Assembly: GCF_002563675.1 (NCBI RefSeq)
Contig: NZ_PDJC01000001.1
Span: 868,001-932,000, forward strand
Length of the DNA: 64,000 bases
Direction: 5' to 3'
From: Propionicimonas paludicola
GTDB lineage: Bacteria > Actinomycetota > Actinomycetes > Propionibacteriales > Propionibacteriaceae
The notes under the pieces were generated by a model, which was given only the letters and a program-made list of their open reading frames with translations, was not told the origin of the DNA and made no database searches. This document shows, piece after piece, positions 24,052 to 33,561 of the stretch. Each line of letters starts with the position of its first letter. Position 1 is the stretch's first letter. Both the position numbers and the translations under genes were made by a program.

Positions 24052-25919
24052 CAGACCTCCAGCTTCGCGAGTCGGGCTTCGATGGCGACCAGGCGGCCAG
24101 TGAGGTCCTCGATCTGGCGCTGCTGCGCCTGGGCGAGCACGACAAGGCCGGCCGTGATCCGGTCGTAGGCGACACCAGCAAGCTCTTGCGAATAGTCGCG
24201 GGTGACGAAGACCGGGGCGACCTCCTCCACCTCCTCAGCGATGAACCCCGGAACCCAGTCGAGCTGATAGGCCAGGCACTCCTCAGCAGTCGCCGTGTCG
24301 GGGTCGAGGTGATGGTCCAGTACCTCACCCTTGTCGAACCACTTCCGGGGCCGGAGAGCGAGCACCTGGTCGGGGGTCACGTCCAGGTCCTCATATGCGA
24401 TCTTGAACCGGCGCAGCGACGTGTTCCGCTGAAGGGTGCCCATGCCATCAGCGCCGATGCTCGCGAATCGGCACGTTGCCGTGTTCGTGGTCGGGTTGTC
24501 CTTCACCTTGACTTGCCTGGTGTAGAGGTAGACGCCGTCGAGGGAACCAGTCGGGTCGGTGTCGATCCGGAACGAGGACGCGCCCGCGTTCACCGCGATC
24601 GGGTAGCCGCCAGTCGCGATGTCGACGCCCTGGTCGCCGCTGATGGCGACCTTCCCGTCGGTGTTGAGCTGCAGGTCCCCGAGACCGTACAGGGTGATCG
24701 CATCGGTCGGCCCTTGCGGGTAGATCGAGCCGACCTTCGTGCCGGCGGTGTTGTAGAAGTCGAGGAGGCCGGCGGGCACCATCGCGATCCGCTTCCCGGA
24801 CGCCGCCGTCTGCACAGTGCTGCCGGTGACGGTGGAGCCGGTGATCGTGCCACTGAACGACGCATCGACCGCTGCCAGCTTGCCATCGGTGCCAACCTTC
24901 GTCTTCTCCCCGCCGCCGGAGTCGTAGCCGTGCAGGCCGCTCGAGTTGAGGACGACCCTTTGGCCGGACGCCGCCGTCTGAATGTTCGGCGAGGTGATCA
25001 GGAAGCTGTCGAGTGCACCAGCCTTGATCTTGTCCGACTCGATCGCGCCCGCCGCAATCTTCGCCGCCGTGATCGCGCCCGCCGCAATCTTCGCCGCCGT
25101 GATCGCTCCGGCAGCGAGCTTCTCTGCGGTGATCGCCTCTGCGGCCAGAAGCTCCGTGATGATCGTGCCGGCCGCGATCGTCAGTGATGCGTCGAACACC
25201 TGCACATCCCATGCCCCACCAACGCGGCGACGCACCACGCCGCCGTCCTCAAACCACCACGAGTTCTCCGGAATCACCTCGCCGACGGCGGGCGGGTACT
25301 CGTCGGTGTAGACGCGAGGCCGGTTCGCCAGTTCACCAGCCAGTCCGGTGTCGTCCAGGACGGACTTCGGGGTGCCGTACATCAGGTCGGAGATCGGCGA
25401 CGACTTGTCGGCCTGCGACACGGTCACCAGGCCGACCACATACTCGACCCCGACCGCTCCGGGGAGCACCACGACCCCGCCCTGAAGGGTGCTGATAGTC
25501 GAGACAGCCGTGGCATCCGAAGGGAACTCGACCAGCGCAGCATCAACGTCAGCCTTCGCAGCCATGTGGACCACGATGTGGCTGAAGTCGACCGGCTGCT
25601 CACCATCGAAGCCACCCAGCCACGACACCACCAGCGTGTAGATCGCCGCGGTCACAGACGCCCCGATCGGCCTGGCCGGATCCGGCCCATCCAGCACGAC
25701 CAGGACCGTCGACCCGTCCTCCTGGACGCCGATCTGTGCCATCGTGGTCTCGGTCAGGACCGGGTTCCCGTCAGCGTCAGTCTCCTCACCCTCGACCAGG
25801 GCCACCACGTCAATCGACCCGACCAAAGCCGACGCCGACATCTGCGGCGCAGTGTGCGCCCCGGCCGCCTGAGCAGACAGCTTGGCGATCATCCTCGCCA
25901 GATCATCAGCTGCGCTCAT
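24051..25919 (-). CDS. Tail fibre / receptor-binding protein with S74 chaperone
   Basis: This is a 622-residue protein; ATG 25919 overlaps the upstream stop (ATGA). The N-terminal 230 residues attach to the tail tip. The centre has a collagen-like or triple-helix-type ladder of AITAAKIAAG repeats, then beta-rich repeats. The C-terminal 110 residues match the peptidase S74 intramolecular chaperone (SLRRFKIAYEDLD, VPGFIAEEVEEVAP, YDRITAGLVVLAQAQQRQI), which trimerises the fibre and may cleave itself. It probably sets host range. Confidence 0.85.
   Translation of the reverse strand: MSAADDLARMIAKLSAQAAGAHTAPQMSASALVGSIDVVALVEGEETDADGNPVLTETTMAQIGVQEDGSTVLVVLDGPDPARPIGASVTAAIYTLVVSWLGGFDGEQPVDFSHIVVHMAAKADVDAALVEFPSDATAVSTISTLQGGVVVLPGAVGVEYVVGLVTVSQADKSSPISDLMYGTPKSVLDDTGLAGELANRPRVYTDEYPPAVGEVIPENSWWFEDGGVVRRRVGGAWDVQVFDASLTIAAGTIITELLAAEAITAEKLAAGAITAAKIAAGAITAAKIAAGAIESDKIKAGALDSFLITSPNIQTAASGQRVVLNSSGLHGYDSGGGEKTKVGTDGKLAAVDASFSGTITGSTVTGSTVQTAASGKRIAMVPAGLLDFYNTAGTKVGSIYPQGPTDAITLYGLGDLQLNTDGKVAISGDQGVDIATGGYPIAVNAGASSFRIDTDPTGSLDGVYLYTRQVKVKDNPTTNTATCRFASIGADGMGTLQRNTSLRRFKIAYEDLDVTPDQVLALRPRKWFDKGEVLDHHLDPDTATAEECLAYQLDWVPGFIAEEVEEVAPVFVTRDYSQELAGVAYDRITAGLVVLAQAQQRQIEDLTGRLVAIEARLAKLEV
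25041..25100 (-). repeat. Two identical 30-bp tandem repeats in the fibre gene
   Basis: Bases 25041-25070 and 25071-25100 are identical. Two diverged copies follow to 25160. They encode AITAAKIAAG units of the fibre shaft. Exact identity suggests a recent duplication that could vary fibre length. Confidence 0.85.
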
Positions 25920-27022
25920 TCGCCCACCTTGTCTGCCCGGGCCACCGTCAACGTCACCGTCTGCGGGGCCACCTCGTCCCATTCCCGTTCCAAGATCCGC
26001 ACCCACACCTCGATCGGGCCAGCCCATCCCGAGTCGCCAGACAGCAGCACCTCATCGCCGGGCACCAAAGCGCCGATCCGCGCCGAAGGCCCATCAGTCA
26101 CAACGACCTTCTCGACGTCGTCAGCAGTGCCAGCGAGCAGCTTCAGCAACGACTTCGCGAGCCTCTCCGCGGCCGCCGATCGCGTGATCGTCTCCTGGTT
26201 GTGCAGATACACCCGGCGAAGCCGTGGCGGCGCGGCGATCAGCTGCCGCGACTGGATCTTCTTCGGCCCATCACCGGCGCCCAGGACGAGCACCTCGGAT
26301 GCGTACTGCGCCGGATCGACCGAAGGCACCTCGGTGACGTTCTCACCAATCACCAGCCGCACATCCGGGTTACGCCGGCCCAGCCTCGGGGAAGCCATCA
26401 GCAGCGCGTGCTTCACCACGCCGCCCTCAACCCAGTGCCGCTCCCGGTACTCGATCTTGCCCTCGGTCAGCAGCGTCGTCTGCGCGGCCGCGAGATCAGC
26501 GGTCGCATAGGACGCCAGGACGAACGGCTCCGCGGCCGTCTTCACCGTCTTCTTCCCGCGCTTCGTCTTGCCGTACACAGCCGGCGTGCCGACCGTGGTG
26601 CCCGTCGACACGGCCGGCACCGACAAGCCGATGTTGCCGGCATGATGCGACTGGACCTGGAGCCACATCGCGCGAAGGATCTTGCCCGGGTCGGTGTGGA
26701 CGTAGGACAGCGCCTTGTCCGTCCACGGCATGCCGGCGATGTAGCCCGACCAGCCGACACACTTCACGGTCAGCTTCGAGTTCTCCGAGGTGACCCCGTT
26801 GATGTCGACGATGCCGGCGGCCAGGATCTGATCCTCGGTGCCGACATAGACCGCGGTCTGCCACGGCACGAACAGGCCCACATCGATCGACTCCGGTTCG
26901 AGCGTCAGCGTGATCTGCTGCGGCGCCGTCAACGGATCGACGATCGGGCACGACGTCGCCGGCACCTCGGTCCGCAGACCAGTCTCGGTGCCGTCCCCGT
27001 TGAGGCGGGCCAGCCAGATCAC
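25916..27022 (-). CDS. Minor tail protein (tail tip/hub)
   Basis: This is a 368-residue protein between the distal-tail-like gene group and the fibre. VIWLARLNGDG at the N-terminus, PIVDPLTAPQQITLTLEPES and a long beta-rich body resemble the siphovirus Gp37-like hub proteins of actinophages. GTG 27022 overlaps the stop of the preceding gene by GTGA; a GTG at 27037 is an alternative. No enzyme motif is seen. Confidence 0.7.
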   Translation of the reverse strand: MIWLARLNGDGTETGLRTEVPATSCPIVDPLTAPQQITLTLEPESIDVGLFVPWQTAVYVGTEDQILAAGIVDINGVTSENSKLTVKCVGWSGYIAGMPWTDKALSYVHTDPGKILRAMWLQVQSHHAGNIGLSVPAVSTGTTVGTPAVYGKTKRGKKTVKTAAEPFVLASYATADLAAAQTTLLTEGKIEYRERHWVEGGVVKHALLMASPRLGRRNPDVRLVIGENVTEVPSVDPAQYASEVLVLGAGDGPKKIQSRQLIAAPPRLRRVYLHNQETITRSAAAERLAKSLLKLLAGTADDVEKVVVTDGPSARIGALVPGDEVLLSGDSGWAGPIEVWVRILEREWDEVAPQTVTLTVARADKVGE

Positions 27023-27948
27023 AGAGTCTCGATCCACTCGATGTCGAGATCGACCGACGAGCCGGAGTCGACCAGCACCGAAGACGATCCGGAGTCCCGC
27101 TTACCGAGCAGGTCGATGGTCACGGTCTGGCCGCGCATCGTCGCCGGAATCGTCACCTGGTCGGTGACCCGCAGCGCGATCCGGGTCGTCCCACCCGAGG
27201 ACGGCGTATCGACCTTGTTGCGGCCCGTCGTCACCACATCAGCTCGGCCAGTCCCGATCCGGACCAGCACCGAGCCGATCATGTTCGACCCGGGCTGCGA
27301 CACCCCATCCCACGAGGCCCGGACCAGCGCCTTCGTCGCCCACGACGGGACCGCGATCTGCCACGACCCGGCGTCCGGCCACCTCGTGTCAGACGTGCCA
27401 GTCAGCGACTGCGACGACGCGACCTGGAGCACCTTCAGATCCCGGCGGGCACGAGCCCTGGCCAGCACGCGGGCGTCCGAAATCATGCCCGCGGTGATCG
27501 CCGACGCGCCGTTCGGCACAGTCAGCTTCGCCAGCTGCAGGTAAGGCTTCGTCGTCGGCAGCGCGGCCACCAGCTCGAGGACGGCATAGATCGCAGTTGC
27601 CCGATCGGGCGGGATCGGTTCGCCGGCGTACTGCGGGTCGGTGATCCGCAAGATGACGTACCAGATCTGGGTTGAGCCGGAAGTGTTCGCCGGCACGGTC
27701 ACCGCGGTGGCCGCGTCGTTCGACGCGATGTAGGACTGGGAGCCGTAGGCGTCGCTGAACTTCGTCGGCACGAACGCCGAGCCGGCGGCCACGTAGACCA
27801 GCCCACCCGGGGTGCCGGCTGCTGTCACCTGAAGGTCGGACGGCTGCACCACGCCACCCTCACCAGAGGTCGCCGCGTAGGCGAGACGACGCAGCACCTC
27901 GGCAGACGTGGATCCGCCATCGACGAACCCGGCAGGCAGTAGAGCCAT
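27019..27948 (-). CDS. Minor tail protein
   Basis: This is a 309-residue protein. The N-terminal region (GFVDGGSTSAEVLRRLAYAA) is typical of actinophage baseplate-type proteins that follow the distal tail gene. The C-terminal 120 residues look like a beta-sandwich, possibly carbohydrate-binding. It lies 9 bp after the preceding gene. It is probably part of the tail tip and may assist adsorption. Confidence 0.7.
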   Translation of the reverse strand: MALLPAGFVDGGSTSAEVLRRLAYAATSGEGGVVQPSDLQVTAAGTPGGLVYVAAGSAFVPTKFSDAYGSQSYIASNDAATAVTVPANTSGSTQIWYVILRITDPQYAGEPIPPDRATAIYAVLELVAALPTTKPYLQLAKLTVPNGASAITAGMISDARVLARARARRDLKVLQVASSQSLTGTSDTRWPDAGSWQIAVPSWATKALVRASWDGVSQPGSNMIGSVLVRIGTGRADVVTTGRNKVDTPSSGGTTRIALRVTDQVTIPATMRGQTVTIDLLGKRDSGSSSVLVDSGSSVDLDIEWIETL

Positions 27949-27957
27949 CAGGACCTC

Positions 27958-28839
27958 CTAGAAAATGAGCGCCGCGGGGCGCCAGCTGATCGTCGCCTTG
28001 GTGGTGCGACTCGTGTCGGTAGCGGTGAAGGTGAACTCAGCCGTGCCGGGCTGCAGCCGGCCAGTGAGAGTCGACTTCCGAGACAGCGTGCCGGCGACCG
28101 ACGCGCCATCCATGAGCGCCGACCCGATCCAGGACGTATCGACGACAATCTGTGACCCGGCCTTCAGCACGAGCGCACCGAAGTCGAGCAGCCATCCGGG
28201 CCCCGCCAGTTTCAGGTTCGTGGCTGACCCGGTCGACGGGCCAGCGATCACGACCCGGAACGGCACAGCGGCCAGGCCGTCGACGGTGACCACGCCAGCA
28301 CGTTCCGAGGTGACCGACCCGAGGATCCACGGCAGGACCGCGGGAAGAGTGAACCCGGTCGGTGCCGCTGATCCGGTCAACGACAACTCGGCCGACACCA
28401 GCGTGTCGAGATAGGCCTGCGCCTCCGCGTACTGCCACTTCGCCGACGCGTATCGGCGTCCCGGCTCGACCGGGTCACGGTGCAGCGGAGTGAAGTCGCG
28501 GCCGCGGCCCCGACTCCAGTAGGTGACACCGTGCCGGCACCAGCGAAGCACCGACGTCGCACCAGGGGTGGCCCGGACCTTGTCGGCGCGCCACGCTGCC
28601 CGAAGCCGGGCCAGCTCGCTGGCCGCATCCTCGGCGTCGACCAGCCAAGTGAACTCCCGGCTCGGGGGAGCCAGCTGGTCGCGCCCCATCAGCAGCTGAT
28701 CAGCTCGAGGATGGTCCTGGTCCTGGACGCGAACAGTGACACCGCTGGTCACATCCCCACCGCTCAGGAGGCGCACCGGGGTGCCGAGCCCGAACAGGTA
28801 CCCGTCGAGCTCGTACTGGCCTTCGCTCAACACGGTCAT
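27958..28839 (-). CDS. Distal tail (Dit-like) protein
   Basis: This is a 293-residue protein with ATGA overlap to the tape measure stop. The N-terminus (YELDGYLFGLGTPVRLLSGG) and the central YWSRGRGRDF and YLDTLVSAELSLTG match siphovirus distal tail proteins that form the ring joining tube and tip. A C-terminal galectin-like beta domain is likely. The position directly downstream of the tape measure supports the call. Confidence 0.75.
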   Translation of the reverse strand: MTVLSEGQYELDGYLFGLGTPVRLLSGGDVTSGVTVRVQDQDHPRADQLLMGRDQLAPPSREFTWLVDAEDAASELARLRAAWRADKVRATPGATSVLRWCRHGVTYWSRGRGRDFTPLHRDPVEPGRRYASAKWQYAEAQAYLDTLVSAELSLTGSAAPTGFTLPAVLPWILGSVTSERAGVVTVDGLAAVPFRVVIAGPSTGSATNLKLAGPGWLLDFGALVLKAGSQIVVDTSWIGSALMDGASVAGTLSRKSTLTGRLQPGTAEFTFTATDTSRTTKATISWRPAALIF

Positions 28840-31352
28840 GCCGCGAGTCCCATCGCTCGCCGGCGCGACTCGGTCGCGACCTTGTCCATGATGGCCGCCG
28901 AGATCCGGTCTGCCTGATCCATGTCGACGCCGTAGAACTCGTTCTTGATGGTCGGCATCGACGCCCACTCGGCGCCGCCAGCAGATGGAGCACTCGCCGG
29001 CGGCACGGGGCCACCATCGGCGAACCGCAGCTGGCCGGACTGGATCGCCTTCCGCATCCGGAAGACCGCCTGGTGGCCACCGACCTTCTGCACGTCGGAC
29101 ACCGTCAGGACGTGCTCGTCGGGCATCAGCAGCGACGGCACCGAGTCGATGCCACGCACGCCCAGGCTCTCGGGGACGGGGCCGCCTCCGGCAGCAGAGA
29201 ACCCGACCTGGAAGCGGCCGACACCGCCGACCTTGAACGTCTTCTTCGTGTCCCCGATCCACTTGGTGTCGATTGTCACCTCGACGTTCTTGCCCTTGAT
29301 CAGGCCCAGCTTGTTGGCTAGCTTCTCGGCTTCGGTCTTGCCCATGCCCATGGCGTGCGCGGCATCGAGGAACTTCTTCCGGGAGGCGTCCATCTGGGCG
29401 GCGACCTTGTCGGCGGGCGCCTGCACAGCCTTCAGCCCATCGACGAGGCCAAGACCAGCGACCGCGATCTTGTCCAGGGCCTCGGAGTTGTTCCGGCCCT
29501 TCTCGCTGTGGATGTCGAAGACGTTGCCCGACTTGGTGTACTCGTCGACCAGCTTCTGGCCCGACGCGGTCAGCTTGCCGTGCTTGTCGATCATCTTGTC
29601 CGTGACCCCGGCCGACTTCCACAAGGTCGCGGTCGCATCGTCGATCGCTGACTCGAGGTCACGCTGGTCACCACGCAACGCCAGCTGCGCCTTGTAGTTC
29701 TTCGTGATCGACTCGGTGTAGGCGTCCAGTGCACTCGACGCGCCCTGAGCTGCGGCGCCGGCGTTCTGGGTGCCGTCGGCGAGGTCCTTGCTTGCGGTCG
29801 CGGCGCTGGTTGCTGCCGGCGTCGTTTCACCGACCGCCTGGTTGAACTGCTGTTCCTGCTCGGTCGCCTTCTGGAGATTCGGCCGCAACGCGGCCACGTT
29901 CGACTGGATCAGGTTGTAGGCGTCGGCCGCGTCGACCAGCGCATCCTTCGACTCGAAGTAGGCATCCCGGCTTTCCAGGGTGCCCTTCTTCTCGTCCTCC
30001 ATGTACTGAAGCCGCCACCCGATGGTGGTCTTCTGCTGCTCGTAGGCCCGGTTCACTTCGGCAACCGCGTCGGCCTCGCCCAGCGCAGCGCTGACCATCG
30101 TGTCGCCGCTGATCGCGAGCTTCCTCGCCGCGTCCAGGACGCCGTTCTTCTGCAGCGCGTTCGCCACATAAGCGCGGGTGTTCTTCCCGAGCTCACCCGA
30201 GTCGGCCTTGATCGCCTCGGTCAGGTCCTTCACCTGCTGCTCAGCGTCAGCGTTCGCCTTCGCCCAGATCCCATAGCCGATCGACGCGACGGTCAGGACC
30301 GCGCCGACACCGCCAGCGATCGAGATAGCGCCGCGGGCGCCGATGCTCAGCCCGTCGAACGAGGCCCGCAGACCGTCGACGGTTTCCTTCGCCGACTTCA
30401 GAGCCTCGATGCCACGCGCCACCCCGACGAACCCGGCCAGCGCGGCCGCCAGGGCACCGACGGTCCCAACGAGCGGCACGAGTGCGCGCTGATTTGCATC
30501 GACCCAGGTCAGGAAGTCGATGCCGGCAGCCTTCGCAGCGGTGATCGCCGGCGCCAGCTTCTCGCCGAGCTCGGCGGACAGATCGGCCGACTTGGCCGCC
30601 AGGGTCTTGGCGGTGTTCGCGGTCGAGTCCGCGGTGCGCGCATAGTCGCCCTGGGCGTCGGTGGTCTGCTTCAGGATCGCCGCCTGTGCCGCGAGGATCT
30701 TCTGCTGCGGGGTGAGCGCTTCCTTGCTGGTCTTGATCAGGCCCATCCGCATCGCTTCGCTGCGCAGCGTCGCGTCGTCGAGCATCACACCGTAGGCCCG
30801 GATCGGTTCCATCTCGCCGCGCATTGCGGCACCGACCGCCTCGACAGCCTGCTCGGTCGAGGTGCCCTTGAAGCTGGCCATATCGCCGGCCAGCTGGGTC
30901 ATATCGGTAGAGAACTTCGCCAGGTCGTGACCGGCCAAGTTGGCCGACTTCCCGTACGTGCCGAAGGTGTTCGCCGCGTTGATGACCTGCTGCTTCGACA
31001 GGCCGATCTTCTCCGCCGCGGTCTCGGACTGGTCAGCGATCTCGCCCATCGAGTCGCCGAAGATGACTGCGGCGGCCGCGGTCGAGTCCTGCAACTCGGC
31101 GAAGGAGTCGACGCTGCTCTTGACCAGGTCCCCGATGGCGTGGATACCGACCGCGGCGACCAGGGTCGTGGCCACCCCGCGGAACCGGTCGCCGAACTTC
31201 TTCCCGGCGTTGCTGCCAGCCGACTCCGACTGCTTGTCGATCTGCCCGAACGCACCCCTCGTGGCGCCGGCCATCTGCGTCTGCAGCTGCGCCCCAAACT
31301 GAGGCACGATCTTCGGGTAGACGCTCACATAGGAGCTGGCAACCTCACCCAT
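28836..31352 (-). CDS. Tape measure protein
   Basis: This is an 838-residue protein. The N-terminal TP901-like region (VYPKIVPQFGAQLQTQM, then IFGDSMGEIADQSE and MASFKGTSTEQAVEAVGAAM) is followed by hydrophobic spans near residues 290-390 and long helical stretches. Using the usual 0.15 nm per residue, a tail of about 125 nm is predicted. The ATG overlaps the GT stop (TAATG). The length fixes siphovirus morphology. Confidence 0.92.
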   Translation of the reverse strand: MGEVASSYVSVYPKIVPQFGAQLQTQMAGATRGAFGQIDKQSESAGSNAGKKFGDRFRGVATTLVAAVGIHAIGDLVKSSVDSFAELQDSTAAAAVIFGDSMGEIADQSETAAEKIGLSKQQVINAANTFGTYGKSANLAGHDLAKFSTDMTQLAGDMASFKGTSTEQAVEAVGAAMRGEMEPIRAYGVMLDDATLRSEAMRMGLIKTSKEALTPQQKILAAQAAILKQTTDAQGDYARTADSTANTAKTLAAKSADLSAELGEKLAPAITAAKAAGIDFLTWVDANQRALVPLVGTVGALAAALAGFVGVARGIEALKSAKETVDGLRASFDGLSIGARGAISIAGGVGAVLTVASIGYGIWAKANADAEQQVKDLTEAIKADSGELGKNTRAYVANALQKNGVLDAARKLAISGDTMVSAALGEADAVAEVNRAYEQQKTTIGWRLQYMEDEKKGTLESRDAYFESKDALVDAADAYNLIQSNVAALRPNLQKATEQEQQFNQAVGETTPAATSAATASKDLADGTQNAGAAAQGASSALDAYTESITKNYKAQLALRGDQRDLESAIDDATATLWKSAGVTDKMIDKHGKLTASGQKLVDEYTKSGNVFDIHSEKGRNNSEALDKIAVAGLGLVDGLKAVQAPADKVAAQMDASRKKFLDAAHAMGMGKTEAEKLANKLGLIKGKNVEVTIDTKWIGDTKKTFKVGGVGRFQVGFSAAGGGPVPESLGVRGIDSVPSLLMPDEHVLTVSDVQKVGGHQAVFRMRKAIQSGQLRFADGGPVPPASAPSAGGAEWASMPTIKNEFYGVDMDQADRISAAIMDKVATESRRRAMGLAA

Positions 31353-31992
31353 TACGCCTCCTTCGGGTCACGCATCGCGGACCGGGTCCGCATGATCTCG
31401 TCGGCCTGGGCCTGCACTGAGGCATCGATGACCGGCCCTGACGCTGGCGCATCCCAAGGCATCGGGATCTCGACCTGGGCCAGGGCGGCCAGGACGTCGA
31501 GCTGGGCACGCTCAATCCACTCGTGGAGAGAAATCGGCCAGTCGACGAACGCCGCGTAGGAGTAGCTGAAGACGTCCGCCAGAAGTGACTGGGCGTAGTC
31601 CTCAGCCAGGGTCAGGGAGTAGTCGAGGCCGGCTCGGTCGGCTCGGAGTCCGAATCGCTCCCAGAAGTCTCGGGCGAGGGCTGCTCGGTGGGCCCGCCAG
31701 AGAGCAGCAAGTCCAGCGATTTTCCCAGGCGCTCATTGAGTGCCCACACCCACCTCCGGACGGCCTGCACGGCGAGCATGCTGTCGGTCCGTTCAAGCTC
31801 CCGGATCGCGTCGGCGGCCTGGTCGGACATGACCTGGTCACGGATCCGGTCATGCTGGGCGCGCCACCCGGCGGAGTTCTCCATGTCGAGCCACACGTCG
31901 AGGTGATCGAGTGGGATCGCCAAAGACAGCCGAGGGCCGTTGGGGACGACGAGCTCGTCCCCAACGACCTCCCAATCGTCGGCTTGGGTCAT
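31352..31992 (-). CDS. Tail assembly chaperone GT (-1 frameshift product)
   Basis: Ribosomes that slip back one base at GGGAAAA (31726-31720) after codon 91 enter an open frame. It continues IAGLAALWRAHRA, then DFWERFGLRAD and ends at TAA 31354-31352, giving 213 residues. The extension keeps the W-rich and helical character of lambda gpT regions and has no start codon of its own, so it must be reached by frameshift. It would bridge gpG, the tape measure and the tail tube during tail assembly. Confidence 0.85.
31612..31992 (-). CDS. Tail assembly chaperone G
   Basis: This is a 126-residue protein, ATG in an ATGA overlap with the tail tube gene. It has an acidic N-terminus and helical body (HLDVWLDMENSAGWRAQHDR) and an acidic Ser/Pro/Glu tail after the slippery site. 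In siphoviruses the G protein is made in excess of GT and both coat the tape measure. Position between tail tube and tape measure is invariant. Confidence 0.85.
   Translation of the reverse strand: MTQADDWEVVGDELVVPNGPRLSLAIPLDHLDVWLDMENSAGWRAQHDRIRDQVMSDQAADAIRELERTDSMLAVQAVRRWVWALNERLGKSLDLLLSGGPTEQPSPETSGSDSDSEPTEPASTTP
31720..31726 (-). promoter_or_regulatory. -1 slippery heptamer GGGAAAA
   Basis: On the minus strand the codons are CTG GGA AAA TCG, giving G GGA AAA in the X XXY YYZ pattern. This nearly equals lambda's GGGAAAG. Both tRNAs can re-pair after a one-base backward slip. The next codon in the new frame is ATC. Confidence 0.9.
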
Positions 31993-32822
31993 GCCGCGAC
32001 GGTGTAGCTGAACGCCGCCGAGACGCCGTTCGGCGTGGTGACGAGGACGTCCTTATCGCCGGCGGCGACCCCGGCCGGGATCTTCGCGACGATCGTCGTC
32101 GAGGACGCGACCAGCTTCGTCACAACGGCGGTCCCGCCGATCGACACCGCGGTGGCGCCAGCGAAGTTGTAGCCCTCGATCACGATCTCGTCGGCGACCT
32201 TCTGGCCGGCCGGGGTGACGTTCAGGATGACCGGCAACGGCGAGACGTCGACCGGGATCCGGGCGTGCCGGAAGTGCGCGTTCTCGATGTCGGCCGACCG
32301 CTCGATCTCCCACTGGACAGTGGTGCCGGTGACCTCACCGCGAGGGCTCTTGCCCTTCGTGACCGACACCACGGTGGCGCCAGGCCCGACCTTCCGATCG
32401 AGCTCGTAGCTTCCGTCGGGCATGAGGTAAAGGTCCTCGGTGATCAGGATGCAGGTCACGCGCTGGTCGATGTCGACGTCCTGGACGCCGTTCACGACCG
32501 GGATCCCGCGGATCTGTGCCCGCAGAACGTCGTCCTCCTGGGCGAAGATCTGGGTGACGGTCAGCTTGCCGTTGCGCGCGGAGACCTTGTTGCCCTCCTC
32601 GTACAACTCGATCATCCCGCCCGGCGCCTCGTTCCAGTCGGGCGAGCCGTCGGTCTTCCGCAGACCGAGCCGGACGTAGGCGTTCGGGTAGACGAAGTTC
32701 GGGTCAGACAGCTGCGTCTTGGTGGGAATCGGTGCGGTCCGAGGCCCCATGGCGGTCATACCCGAGACGGGGATGCCGACCTTAGAGACGTCGTGGCCGG
32801 AGGTGTCAATCATCGTCGACAT
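31989..32822 (-). CDS. Major tail (tube) protein with C-terminal Ig-like (IPT/TIG) domain
   Basis: This is a 277-residue protein. ATG 32822 follows AGAGGA with 8-bp spacing. The first 190 residues form the tube fold (DPNFVYPNAYVRLGLRK, then GIPVVNGVQDVDIDQRVTC). Residues 195-277 (VSPLPVILNVTPAGQKVADE, then IVIEGYNFAGATAV) are an IPT/TIG Ig-like domain that would decorate the tail surface and may bind host polysaccharide. Highly expressed late gene. Confidence 0.88.
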   Translation of the reverse strand: MSTMIDTSGHDVSKVGIPVSGMTAMGPRTAPIPTKTQLSDPNFVYPNAYVRLGLRKTDGSPDWNEAPGGMIELYEEGNKVSARNGKLTVTQIFAQEDDVLRAQIRGIPVVNGVQDVDIDQRVTCILITEDLYLMPDGSYELDRKVGPGATVVSVTKGKSPRGEVTGTTVQWEIERSADIENAHFRHARIPVDVSPLPVILNVTPAGQKVADEIVIEGYNFAGATAVSIGGTAVVTKLVASSTTIVAKIPAGVAAGDKDVLVTTPNGVSAAFSYTVAA

Positions 32823-32841
32823 TTCGAATGTCCTCTCGGTG

Positions 32842-33273
32842 TTACAGGTTGACGGGGCGCCCGACCACAACCAGCTCCGCGGTCAGGTAGAACTCGGCGC
32901 GATCAGTCGCTCCGAGCGAGTAGGGGCTGCGCACAGTGGCGTCAGCGATAGGCAGCAGACACAGCTCAGGAAGGGCCTGCAGAAGGGCGGCCAGGCGACG
33001 TGCGAGGTCGCCCGTCTCGTCGTAGGCGGCACCGATCACGTTGAACCCGAGCCGCGGCTGCGCGGTCACCATCAGCTCGGGGCCGCCGTCGTCACGGATC
33101 ACGATCCAGAACCGCGGACGGAACGACGAATCCGCGCCCTCCACCGGCTGGCCAGGTGCCCAGCCCGGGGCCGGGAACTCACGCGACACGACCAGCGGTT
33201 CGAAGCTCGCCAGCCGAGCACGCAGCACCGGGCCCAGCTGCAGCTCCAGGTCGGGAAACTGGATGCCGGTCAT
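32842..33273 (-). CDS. Tail terminator-like protein
   Basis: This is a 143-residue protein before the tube gene. It has an alpha/beta fold with RFWIVIRDDGGPELM and YDETGDLARRLAALLQAL, resembling gpU/Gp17-type tail terminators that cap the tube and join it to the head. ATG 33273 overlaps the stop of the preceding gene by ATGA. Confidence 0.72.
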   Translation of the reverse strand: MTGIQFPDLELQLGPVLRARLASFEPLVVSREFPAPGWAPGQPVEGADSSFRPRFWIVIRDDGGPELMVTAQPRLGFNVIGAAYDETGDLARRLAALLQALPELCLLPIADATVRSPYSLGATDRAEFYLTAELVVVGRPVNL

Positions 33274-33560
33274 GCCGACCCCAGAGCCCGAGCGAGCGTG
33301 CCGTGCTTCGCTTCGACGATGTGGCCGTAACGGGCACCGGACACGACCCTGGTGTGCGCCCAATCCTCGACACCGTCGCGGACGTCGGGTTCCAGCCGCA
33401 GCGTGTCCCGATAGTTCCCCGACTGCGCGAACCCGTCAGCGTCGGCCTGCGCCCGAGCCAGGACCTGCTCACCGATCGGGTTACACACCTCGCGGTTGAC
33501 CAGGTTCGAAATCTCGACCAGCTCAGCCATGTTCAGGTTCACCGGCCCAAAGCCCTGCAT
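33270..33560 (-). CDS. HK97 gp10-like head-tail joining protein
   Basis: This is a 96-residue, mostly helical basic protein (AELVEISNLVNREV, then VLARAQADADGFA). It occupies the gp10/neck protein position between stopper and terminator. The short C-terminal segment GARYGHIVEAKHGTLARAL fits the family. Start ATG one base after the preceding stop. Confidence 0.65.
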   Translation of the reverse strand: MQGFGPVNLNMAELVEISNLVNREVCNPIGEQVLARAQADADGFAQSGNYRDTLRLEPDVRDGVEDWAHTRVVSGARYGHIVEAKHGTLARALGSA

Positions 33561-33561
33561 G

